A stretch of DNA of 64,000 nucleotides. Origin: Draconibacterium sediminis (GTDB lineage Bacteria > Bacteroidota > Bacteroidia > Bacteroidales > Prolixibacteraceae). The notes below the pieces were generated by a model. It saw nothing but the letters and a program-made list of their open reading frames with translations, was not told the origin of the DNA and ran no database searches. Numbering within the stretch: the stretch's first letter is position 1; every line of letters starts with the position of its first letter. The position numbers were made by a program, and so were the translations under genes. This document shows positions 36,794-44,603 of the stretch, one piece after another. The stretch spans positions 186,001-250,000 of the forward strand of contig NZ_JRHC01000003.1 in the NCBI RefSeq assembly GCF_000949475.1. The letters are read 5' to 3'.

Positions 36794-38917
36794 ATGCGTC
36801 GAAGTATAGTTATTCTTTTTCTTTTTGTTCAAGCTTTTGCTTTTGCCCAAACCAAACAAATGAGCCTGGAAGATGCCGTTTACGGGCGGTATACTTATTT
36901 GTATCCCGAATCGATGACGGGTTTACAATGGATGGATGATGAACATTTTTCTTTTGTTGAAGATAAATCTATCGTTGCAGAATCGGCAAAAACAGGCGAA
37001 AAAGATACTGTTGTTTCGCTCGACGAGTTAAACGAAATTGCGGGTACGAAATTTAAAAGCATTCCTTCATACAGCTGGCTCTGCGAAACTGATCTTCTGC
37101 TTTCGTCAGCTAATAAATATTGGGTGGTTGACATCGATCAAAAGCATGTGGAATTTCAGATTGAACTTCCGAATGGAGCAGAGAATGCGAATTTCTCGGA
37201 AGAAGCCCGGTTTGTGGCTTTCACACAGAAAGATGATTTATATGTTGCATTTGCTGATGGAACAACAAAACAAATTACAAACGATGGCGGTAACGGAATT
37301 GTAAACGGACAAACGGTTCACCGTAACGAATTTGGAATTTCAGGTGGTATTTTTAATTCGCCCGAAGGAAATTTTGTGGCTTTCTACCGCAAGGACGAAA
37401 GTATGGTGAAAGACTATCCTCTGGTGGATTTTATGGCCCGCGAAGCCGAATACACGCCGGTAAAATACCCGATGGCCGGAATGGAGAGTCACCATGTAAC
37501 TTTGGGCGTTTACAACATCGAAACCGGCAAAACTACTTTTCTGAAAACCGGGGAGCCATTGGATCATTTTCTTACCAATGTGGCCTGGTCGCCCGATGAG
37601 AAAACCATTTACATGGCAGAACTGAACCGCGAACAAAACCACATGCAATTAAATTGCTACGATGTAACAACCGGCGATAAAGTAAAAACGCTTTTTGAAG
37701 AAACTTCTGATTCTTATGTGGAACCGCTTTATCCTATTCAGTTCTCGAAAGTAAATCCGAACGAATTTTATTACCTGAGCCGCCGGGATGGATGGTTTCA
37801 TGTGTACAAATACAACACCGATGGTGAGCTGGTTCAGAAGATTACAAAAGGGGAGTGGGAAGTAACAAAAATGCTTGGTTTCGATGCCAACGAAAAATCG
37901 TTGTTTATTGAAGCTACCATTGATGATCCGCTGCAAAACAATATTTATAAAGTGGATGTAAAATCGGGAAAAACAGTACGACTTTCTTTGGAAACAGGTG
38001 TTCATGGAGGAACTTTAAGCCCTGATGCGACTTATTTACTGGATAGTTGGTCGGCAAAAGAAGTGGCAGGTAAAGTTGATCTGATTTCTGCAAACGGAAA
38101 AGACAAACGAACCATTTTCGAGTCGGGAGACCCAATAAAAGATTATCAACTTGGCGAGAACAGACTCGTAAGCTTAAAAACCAAAGACGGAAAATATGAT
38201 TTGCATGGACGATTTATTTTGCCTGTTGATTTCGATCCGGCGAAAAAATACCCGGTGGTAGTATACGTTTATGGCGGGCCGCACTCGCAATTGGTTACCA
38301 AAGGCTGGCACAACCAGGCACGTTGGTGGCAATATTATATGGCGTCGCAGGGCTACATTGCTTTTACACTCGATAACCGCGGAACATCGAATCGTGGCCG
38401 TGCTTTTGAAACTGCCATTCACCGTAATTTGGGCATTCTTGCAACCGAGGACCAGATGCAGGGAGTTGAATACCTGCTTTCGTTGCCTTATGTTGATGCC
38501 AACCGGATTGGTGTTCACGGCTGGAGCTACGGTGGTTTTATGACGCTGAATTTAAAACTGAAACATCCTGAGATTTTTAAAGTGGCAGTTGCCGGTGGTC
38601 CTGTCGTTGACTGGAGTATGTACGAAATTATGTATGGCGAGCGCTACATGGATATGCCACAGGAAAATCCGGAAGGTTACAAAAAATCCGACATGACCAA
38701 TTACGTGGAGAATTTGGAAGGCAAACTGATGTTAATTCATGGCGTGCAGGACGAAACCGTGGTGATGCAACACAGTATGAAATTCCTGCGCGAATGTGTG
38801 AAGCAGAACAAACAGGTTGACTTTTTTGCATATCCGGTTCATCCGCATAACGTGCGCGGAAAAGATCGTGTTCATCTGATGGAAAAGGTAAGTCAGTATT
38901 TCTTCGAGAACCTTTAG
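36794..38917 (+). CDS. Dipeptidyl peptidase IV (S9B prolyl oligopeptidase family)
   Basis: 707 residues, signal peptide at about 1-18 (FLFVQAFAFAQ). The N-terminal DPPIV propeller covers about 90-440. The alpha/beta hydrolase domain has nucleophile Ser578 (HGWSYGGFM), Asp653 (HGVQDETVV) and His685 (YPVHPHNVRG). The substrate-N-terminus Glu pair lies in the FYRKDESMVKDY and DFMAREAEYTPVKYP region. It should release X-Pro or X-Ala dipeptides from peptides in the periplasm for peptide catabolism. The length is slightly short for DPP-IV but all domains are present. It is transcribed alone. Confidence 0.92.
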   Translation: MRRSIVILFLFVQAFAFAQTKQMSLEDAVYGRYTYLYPESMTGLQWMDDEHFSFVEDKSIVAESAKTGEKDTVVSLDELNEIAGTKFKSIPSYSWLCETDLLLSSANKYWVVDIDQKHVEFQIELPNGAENANFSEEARFVAFTQKDDLYVAFADGTTKQITNDGGNGIVNGQTVHRNEFGISGGIFNSPEGNFVAFYRKDESMVKDYPLVDFMAREAEYTPVKYPMAGMESHHVTLGVYNIETGKTTFLKTGEPLDHFLTNVAWSPDEKTIYMAELNREQNHMQLNCYDVTTGDKVKTLFEETSDSYVEPLYPIQFSKVNPNEFYYLSRRDGWFHVYKYNTDGELVQKITKGEWEVTKMLGFDANEKSLFIEATIDDPLQNNIYKVDVKSGKTVRLSLETGVHGGTLSPDATYLLDSWSAKEVAGKVDLISANGKDKRTIFESGDPIKDYQLGENRLVSLKTKDGKYDLHGRFILPVDFDPAKKYPVVVYVYGGPHSQLVTKGWHNQARWWQYYMASQGYIAFTLDNRGTSNRGRAFETAIHRNLGILATEDQMQGVEYLLSLPYVDANRIGVHGWSYGGFMTLNLKLKHPEIFKVAVAGGPVVDWSMYEIMYGERYMDMPQENPEGYKKSDMTNYVENLEGKLMLIHGVQDETVVMQHSMKFLRECVKQNKQVDFFAYPVHPHNVRGKDRVHLMEKVSQYFFENL

Positions 38918-39010
38918 TACGGTTAGCGGTTCATTCTTTGTTTTAAATTAAAATTTACGACTAATTGTGTCGGTAGTTCGAAAAGATGAACAATCTGACG
39001 CAAAAAGCAA

Positions 39011-39018
39011 TAACTTTG
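39011..39018 (+). promoter_or_regulatory. -7 element of the XRE-cupin gene
   Basis: TAACTTTG matches TAnnTTTG; the expected start near 39025 gives a leader of about 38 nt. Confidence 0.45.
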
Positions 39019-39062
39019 TCTTTCGCTAAACGATAGAAACTATTCAATAGAAACTAAACATT

Positions 39063-39617
39063 ATGAACGGACAAATTAAAGAGATAGCCATGAGGCTAAG
39101 AGGTTTACGCGATATGCTCAATCTTTCTGTTGACGAAATAGCAACAAGCTGCCGGGTGTCCGCCGAAGAATACGAGGATTACGAAAGCGGGAAATCGGAT
39201 ATTCCAATTGGCGTTCTCGAAAACATATCAAAAAAATATAATATTGGTTTAACGGCATTGCTGTTTGGCGATGAGCCCCATATGAAATCGTTTTATCTTA
39301 CCCGGGCAGGGCAGGGAACCGCCATGGAACGTACACGAGCGTATAAATACCAGGCGCTGGCATCGGGGTTTACCGGACGGAAAGCCGATCCGTTTATTGT
39401 CACCATTGAGCCGGATGCTGACGAAAAACCAATTCATCTGAATAGTCATAGCGGACAGGAAATGAACTATGTTTTGGAAGGCAAAATGCTGCTGAGTGTC
39501 GGTGGACACGAATTAACACTGAACGAAGGAGACAGCCTTTATTTTGATGCCACACTTCCGCATGGAATGAAAGCACTGGAAGGAAAAACAGTAAAATTTC
39601 TGGCCGTAATTCTATAA
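39063..39617 (+). CDS. XRE-type regulator with C-terminal cupin domain
   Basis: 184 residues. A helix-turn-helix of the XRE type lies at about 8-62 (LRGLRDMLNLSVDEIATSCRVSAEEYEDYESGK). A cupin follows at about 105-184, with the metal-binding type motif HLNSHSGQEMNYVLEGKM and YFDATLPHGMKAL. These two-domain regulators bind a small ligand in the cupin and control a neighbouring catabolic gene. The acyl-CoA synthetase starts 18 nt downstream, so the ligand is probably a carboxylic acid or its CoA ester; this is inferred from position. Confidence 0.88.
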   Translation: MNGQIKEIAMRLRGLRDMLNLSVDEIATSCRVSAEEYEDYESGKSDIPIGVLENISKKYNIGLTALLFGDEPHMKSFYLTRAGQGTAMERTRAYKYQALASGFTGRKADPFIVTIEPDADEKPIHLNSHSGQEMNYVLEGKMLLSVGGHELTLNEGDSLYFDATLPHGMKALEGKTVKFLAVIL

Positions 39618-39635
39618 TAAAAACTTTGACGCTAC

Positions 39636-41297
39636 ATGATTGAAAAATACTTAAAACAGACTGCTTTTACCGATTTTGAGGATTTTAAAGCCAATTACGA
39701 GTTAAACGTTCCGGAGGATTTCAACTTTGCCTACGACGTTGTAGACGGTTGGGCCGCGAAAGAACCCAACAAAAGGGCTTTGCTCTGGACCAACGATAAA
39801 GGCGAAAGCCGTTCATTTACCTTTGGCGAATTAAAAGAAATTACCGATCGCACTGCCGGTTATTTATCGTCGCTGGGAATTGGAAAAGGTGATATGGTGA
39901 TGGCGATCTTGAAGCGCCGTGCCGAGTTTTGGTTTACCATTATTGCGCTGCATAAAATCGGTGCGGTTATTATTCCGGCTACACACTTGTTGACTAAAAA
40001 GGACATTGTTTACCGGAACAATGCTGCTACGATAAAAGCCATTATTTGCGATGGTGATGAACAAATTACCACGCACGTAAATGATGCTTTGCCCAAATCG
40101 CCATCCATTGAAAAGCTGGTTTCGATCGGGCCGATAATTCCTGAAGGCTGGGAAGATTTTCATAAAGGAATTGAAAATGCTGAGCCCTTCCAACGTCCTG
40201 CTGAGCCGACAAAAAATGACGATCCGATTATCGTGAGTTTTACATCAGGAACCACCGGCGATCCGAAAATGGTGGTGCTGAACAGCGCTTATCCGCTGGC
40301 ACACATTGTTACGGCTAAATACTGGCAGAATCTTCACCACGATAGTTTGCACCTAACCATTGCCGATACCGGCTGGTTAAAAGCCGTTTGGGGAAAATTG
40401 TACGGACAATGGCTGGTTGGCGCATCTGTTTTTGTCTACGATCATGAAAAATTTACGCCTTCCGATATTCTGGAAGTGCTTTCAAAATACCAGGTAACTT
40501 CGCTTTGTGCACCGCCTACTATTTTCCGTTTTCTGATCAGGGAGGATATGAGCAAATACGATTTGTCGGCACTTGAATGGTGTACCATTGCCGGCGAAGC
40601 ATTGAATCCGGAGGTTTACAACCGTTTTTACGATCTAACAGGAATTAAACTGCGCGAAGGTTACGGACAAAGTGAAACTACACTGTCGGTGTTTACTTCG
40701 CCATGGGTAGAACCAAAACCGGGTTCAATGGGGCTTCCAAGTCCGCACTACGATATAGATCTGCTGACTCCGGAAGGACGATCGGCCGAAGCAGGTGAGC
40801 AGGGACAAATTGTAATACGTATCGATAAAAATTATCCTGCCGGATTGTTTGACGGCTATTACCGCAATCAAAAACTGACCGACGAAGCCATGTCGGACGG
40901 AATTTATTACACCGGAGATTTAGCCTGGAAAGATGAAGATGGCTATTTATGGTTTGTTGGTCGTGCCGACGATGTAATTAAAAGTTCGGGTTACCGTATC
41001 GGGCCTTTCGAAGTGGAAAGTGCACTGATGACTCACCCTGCTGTAGTGGAATGTGCTATCACAGGAATTCCTGACGAAATTCGTGGCCAAATTGTAAAAG
41101 CGACTGTGGTTTTGGCACCAGACTATAAAGAGCGTGCCGGCGACGAGTTGGTAAAAGAGTTACAAAATCACGTAAAAGAGGTGACTGCTCCGTATAAATA
41201 TCCGCGGCAAATCGAGTTTGTTGATGAGTTACCAAAAACCATCAGCGGAAAAATTCGCCGGGTAGAAATTCGGGAGCGCGATAATGAGGTAGAATAA
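39636..41297 (+). CDS. AMP-forming acyl-CoA synthetase (medium-chain/ACSM-like)
   Basis: 553 residues. It activates a carboxylic acid with ATP and CoA through an acyl-adenylate. The P-loop-like VSFTSGTTGDPKMV lies near 201-214. The A5 motif is REGYGQSETT and the A7-A8 motifs are YYTGDLAWKDEDGYLWFVGRADDVIKSSGYRIGPFEVE. The A10 Lys in PKTISGKIRR is intact, so the enzyme should be active. The sequence style fits acetyl- to medium-chain synthetases. It forms a two-gene unit with the XRE-cupin regulator. Confidence 0.92.
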   Translation: MIEKYLKQTAFTDFEDFKANYELNVPEDFNFAYDVVDGWAAKEPNKRALLWTNDKGESRSFTFGELKEITDRTAGYLSSLGIGKGDMVMAILKRRAEFWFTIIALHKIGAVIIPATHLLTKKDIVYRNNAATIKAIICDGDEQITTHVNDALPKSPSIEKLVSIGPIIPEGWEDFHKGIENAEPFQRPAEPTKNDDPIIVSFTSGTTGDPKMVVLNSAYPLAHIVTAKYWQNLHHDSLHLTIADTGWLKAVWGKLYGQWLVGASVFVYDHEKFTPSDILEVLSKYQVTSLCAPPTIFRFLIREDMSKYDLSALEWCTIAGEALNPEVYNRFYDLTGIKLREGYGQSETTLSVFTSPWVEPKPGSMGLPSPHYDIDLLTPEGRSAEAGEQGQIVIRIDKNYPAGLFDGYYRNQKLTDEAMSDGIYYTGDLAWKDEDGYLWFVGRADDVIKSSGYRIGPFEVESALMTHPAVVECAITGIPDEIRGQIVKATVVLAPDYKERAGDELVKELQNHVKEVTAPYKYPRQIEFVDELPKTISGKIRRVEIRERDNEVE

Positions 41298-41364
41298 ATT
41301 GCTGATTATCCAAATCGTGCAGGAATGTTGAATTACTTATTTATTTAGAATTATTACTGCGAAA

Positions 41365-41432
41365 GAACCCGGTACGGGTTCGCTTATAGTAGCATGGTCA
41401 ATGATATTCGTTTTACAACCCGGTACGGGTTG
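41365..41432. repeat. Pair of palindromes with compensating arm changes
   Basis: GAACCCG-GTA-CGGGTTC (41365-41381) and CAACCCG-GTA-CGGGTTG (41416-41432) share a 15-nt core, 51 nt apart. The outermost base pair differs (G-C against C-G) but stays paired in each. They lie in the 144-nt gap before the LysM gene. Confidence 0.65.
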
Positions 41433-41441
41433 GATTAATTT

Positions 41442-43049
41442 ATGTATTTCCTTCAGAATAATTGTGGGCTGTTTAATCGGAAATCATATTTTTGCGTATC
41501 ATTTTTTGCAAAATTGTATTTGAAACGATTCGAACAAAATAAGCCGGGTTCTTTAACAGGAATTTTTGTGGTTTTGCTGTTGTTGGTTCCCCTGTTAAAT
41601 TGGGGGCAGGACAGTATTAACGGCGAAGATTTCCAATACCGTTTGCTGCAAAATATTCATCAGCAGGTTTTTGAATATCCATGGAACGATGCCGCTTTTT
41701 TCCCCGGAAAACTGGAGTTGGCAAACCGTCAGACGATGAAACGGCAACTGAAAGACGCGAAAGAGTATGCACATAATCCGGATGTGTTTGAGGTTTATTT
41801 TTCCGTTTTAGATCATTTACCTGCTCCCGATAAGGCAATTTTTGTTAAAAGCTTCTGGTTCTATCAGCCGGAAATAAAAAGCGCGTTGATCGAAGCCGGA
41901 TTAAGTGAAGATTTACAGTATTTGCCGGCGACACTTTCTGCGTTTAACAGCGAAGCCATAAGTTCGTTTAAAAGGGCAGGGGCATGGCAATTGACACATT
42001 TTCAGGGAGTGCTGAACGGTTTACAAATCAACAAACTTATTGATGAACGGCTGAATGTTTCAAAAGCGACTTTTGCCGCTGTTCAGGAATTGAAAAAGAA
42101 TGAAGTTTTATTTGATCATCCGAAAAAAGCCATGCTGGCATTTGTTTTCGGAAAGACCGAGATTAAGAATCTTTGTAGGCGTGCGGGCGGAGAAAATTGT
42201 TCCGTAAACCAAATGCTGGAAGCAGCACCGAAAGAAATGACCAATTTTATGGCGGCTTACCAGGCAACAGCGGCATTTTTGAGTCAGAATAAATTTGTAC
42301 CCGAACAGGAACCACAAAAAACGGCAGAAGCAAAAGTCCGCATGCAAACGCATTTTGAGCAGATCAGTGCAGTGCTGCCAATATCATCAGAAGAACTACA
42401 CTTTTTTAATCCACAGTTTCCCTATTTCATCATTCCGAGGCAGGCATCGATTACTTTACCAGAGGATCTGAAACAAGACTTTTTGTTTCTGCAGGATTCC
42501 ATATACAATGGCGTTGATTCAACGCTGTTTGAAGTGTTGGCACAAAAGATTGAATACCCGCCGGCACCCAATCGTCAGTATGTGGGCGAGAAGGTAAAGG
42601 ATCTGGAAATTGAAGGAAAAACAAAAATCAAGTACACCATAAAATCGGGCGATGTACTCGGGTTTATTGCCGAAGATTACGATGTACGTGTAGCTGATTT
42701 AAAATACTGGAACAATATTTACGACGAAAGAAAAATCCAGGCCGGAAAAACGCTTGATATTTTTGTCGATGATGAAAATGCAGAGTATTATAGCAGCCTT
42801 CAGCAGGAAACAGCTAAAAAAGAGGAGCCGAAAACCGTGGTTCCGAATTTTGCTTCTACTACATTGCCGGGAATTGTAATTCCTGAGTCGTCAAAAAAAT
42901 TAGAACACATTGTAAAAAGTGGTGAATCGCCGTATGTAATTGCGCAAAAATACGATGGTGTAACTCCCGAGAAAATACTGGAATGGAACAGCATCAGCGA
43001 TGCGCGTAAAATTCAAATAGGTCAAAAATTAATCATATACGTTCAATGA
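41442..43049 (+). CDS. MltD-like LysM protein with degenerate lytic transglycosylase domain
   Basis: 535 residues from ATG 41442; a TTG at 41520 gives a neater signal peptide (KRFEQNKPGSLTGIFVVLLL...NWGQ). Residues about 140-300 match MltD/Slt lytic transglycosylases (LSEDLQYLPATLSAFNSEA, RAGAWQL, DERLNVSKATFAAVQELK, PKEMTNFMAAYQATAAFL). However, the catalytic Glu of the usual LPxxESxxNP motif is Leu165, and the AYNAG motif is absent. Two LysM domains follow (about 398-443 and 486-534). It should bind peptidoglycan but not cut it. It is the first gene of a cassette with two SGNH genes and an MBOAT gene. Confidence 0.85.
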   Translation: MYFLQNNCGLFNRKSYFCVSFFAKLYLKRFEQNKPGSLTGIFVVLLLLVPLLNWGQDSINGEDFQYRLLQNIHQQVFEYPWNDAAFFPGKLELANRQTMKRQLKDAKEYAHNPDVFEVYFSVLDHLPAPDKAIFVKSFWFYQPEIKSALIEAGLSEDLQYLPATLSAFNSEAISSFKRAGAWQLTHFQGVLNGLQINKLIDERLNVSKATFAAVQELKKNEVLFDHPKKAMLAFVFGKTEIKNLCRRAGGENCSVNQMLEAAPKEMTNFMAAYQATAAFLSQNKFVPEQEPQKTAEAKVRMQTHFEQISAVLPISSEELHFFNPQFPYFIIPRQASITLPEDLKQDFLFLQDSIYNGVDSTLFEVLAQKIEYPPAPNRQYVGEKVKDLEIEGKTKIKYTIKSGDVLGFIAEDYDVRVADLKYWNNIYDERKIQAGKTLDIFVDDENAEYYSSLQQETAKKEEPKTVVPNFASTTLPGIVIPESSKKLEHIVKSGESPYVIAQKYDGVTPEKILEWNSISDARKIQIGQKLIIYVQ

Positions 43050-43136
43050 AACGAGCACGTAAAAATATTGACATAGAGGAGCGAAATTGTCAGCGAGTTA
43101 CATCGAATACCGCTGAAAGGTTTTAATAATAATGAG

Positions 43137-44603
43137 ATGAAACCACTACAAACATTAACATTTACTTTGGGCGTAATTGCTTTGCTGGCCGGCGCTATGT
43201 GGCTAACGCCCGACGATGGTTTCGAGGTAGGTGAAATGACTTTTCATATGCCTACCTTTCCTGAAATGTTGGGGGCCGATGATGTGGAATATACCGATGT
43301 ATCGGAAATATTGGCTCAACAGTTTGAAATTGATTCGCTGGTAGATATTGAAGTGGATACCATTGCCGGCGATACAGTTGTAGAAGTCATTCACCGGGCG
43401 GATTATGATACGCTGGTGCAATCGGTTCGCCGAATTGAAATGACCGACCTGGGCCGGGAGAATATGTTTCGCTTTTTTCGTCATTTAAAAAGCGATTCGC
43501 TGGTTCGGATTATGCATTATGGCGACAGCCAGATTGAAGGCGACCGCATCACTTCTTTCCTTCGAAACAAACTACAGGTAAAATTTGGAGGAACAGGCGT
43601 CGGGTTACGTCCGGCTTTGCAACCCTATGATTATGTTTTTAGTGCCTATCAAAAGAATTCCGACAACTGGAAACGTTACCCGATTTACGGAAAGGTGGAT
43701 TCAACTGTAGAACACAGCCGCTATGGCGTAATGGGAGCTTTTTCGCGTTATGCTCCTTTAGCCAGCGACACGATTCCATTTAAAGATTCAATTCTTTTCG
43801 AGGCGGAAATGAATGTCTCGAAATCAGATATCTCCTACAAACGTACCCGCGAATACGAAAATATGCGGCTGTTTTACGGGCACACCAAACGTCCGGTTGC
43901 GGTGCAGTTAATTGCGCGCGGTGATACGGTTTTAAGCGATACGCTTTTGTCAGATACAACTTACGCGGTGCTCGAGTGCGAATTGCCAGATTCAACTAGT
44001 AGTGTTACCCTGAAATTCTCGGGATACGATGGCCCGGATGTATACGGAATTGAGCTGGCTTCGAAAAAAGGAGTGATAATGGATAACATTGCCTTGCGGG
44101 GCAGTTCGGGTACTATTTTTACTAAAGCTGACTACCAGCATAGTTTGAAAATGTACAAGGATCTGAATCCAAAATTCTTTATTCTGCAGTTCGGTGGTAA
44201 CGTAATTCCATACATTAAAGATAAAAAGGCGATTGAACGTTATGGCCGTTGGTTTGGCAGTCAGATACAACGAATTAATTCTTTGTGCCCCGATGCAGCA
44301 ATTCTGGTAATCGGGCCAAGCGATATGTCGACAAAGGTGAAAGATAAGTACGTTACCTATAAACATTTGCCCGATGTTGTTGAAACGCTAAAGCAGGTGG
44401 CACTTGAAAATAATTGTGCGTATTGGGATATGTACGAAGCCATGGGCGGACACAACAGTATGCCGTCGTGGGTGAATGCCCAACCTGAACTGGCGCGCCC
44501 CGATTATGTGCATTTCTCTGCTCGCGGAGCCCGACTCATTGCCAATATGTTCTACAATGCATTGATTCTGGAGTACAACAATTATTTGGAGGAGGAGATG
44601 TAA
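43137..44603 (+). CDS. SGNH/GDSL-hydrolase-like envelope protein 1
   Basis: 488 residues. One N-terminal membrane anchor (about 6-22, LGVIALLAGAMWL) leaves the rest outside the inner membrane. The SGNH motifs are IMHYGDSQIEGD (nucleophile Ser131), LQFGGNVIPY (block III Gly/Asn) and DYVHFSARG (Asp456/His459). A strand-rich insertion between about 190 and 330 resembles the carbohydrate-binding insertions of AlgX/PatB-type acetyltransferases. With the adjacent MBOAT it probably transfers or removes acyl groups on a wall or surface polymer. It starts 87 nt after the LysM gene and overlaps the next gene by one base (TAATG). Confidence 0.8.
   Translation: MKPLQTLTFTLGVIALLAGAMWLTPDDGFEVGEMTFHMPTFPEMLGADDVEYTDVSEILAQQFEIDSLVDIEVDTIAGDTVVEVIHRADYDTLVQSVRRIEMTDLGRENMFRFFRHLKSDSLVRIMHYGDSQIEGDRITSFLRNKLQVKFGGTGVGLRPALQPYDYVFSAYQKNSDNWKRYPIYGKVDSTVEHSRYGVMGAFSRYAPLASDTIPFKDSILFEAEMNVSKSDISYKRTREYENMRLFYGHTKRPVAVQLIARGDTVLSDTLLSDTTYAVLECELPDSTSSVTLKFSGYDGPDVYGIELASKKGVIMDNIALRGSSGTIFTKADYQHSLKMYKDLNPKFFILQFGGNVIPYIKDKKAIERYGRWFGSQIQRINSLCPDAAILVIGPSDMSTKVKDKYVTYKHLPDVVETLKQVALENNCAYWDMYEAMGGHNSMPSWVNAQPELARPDYVHFSARGARLIANMFYNALILEYNNYLEEEM

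Noticed and set aside
41365-41432. Two-repeat CRISPR
   Set aside because: Repeat core is only 15 nt, with no third copy and no cas gene; the compensating arm change fits a hairpin instead.
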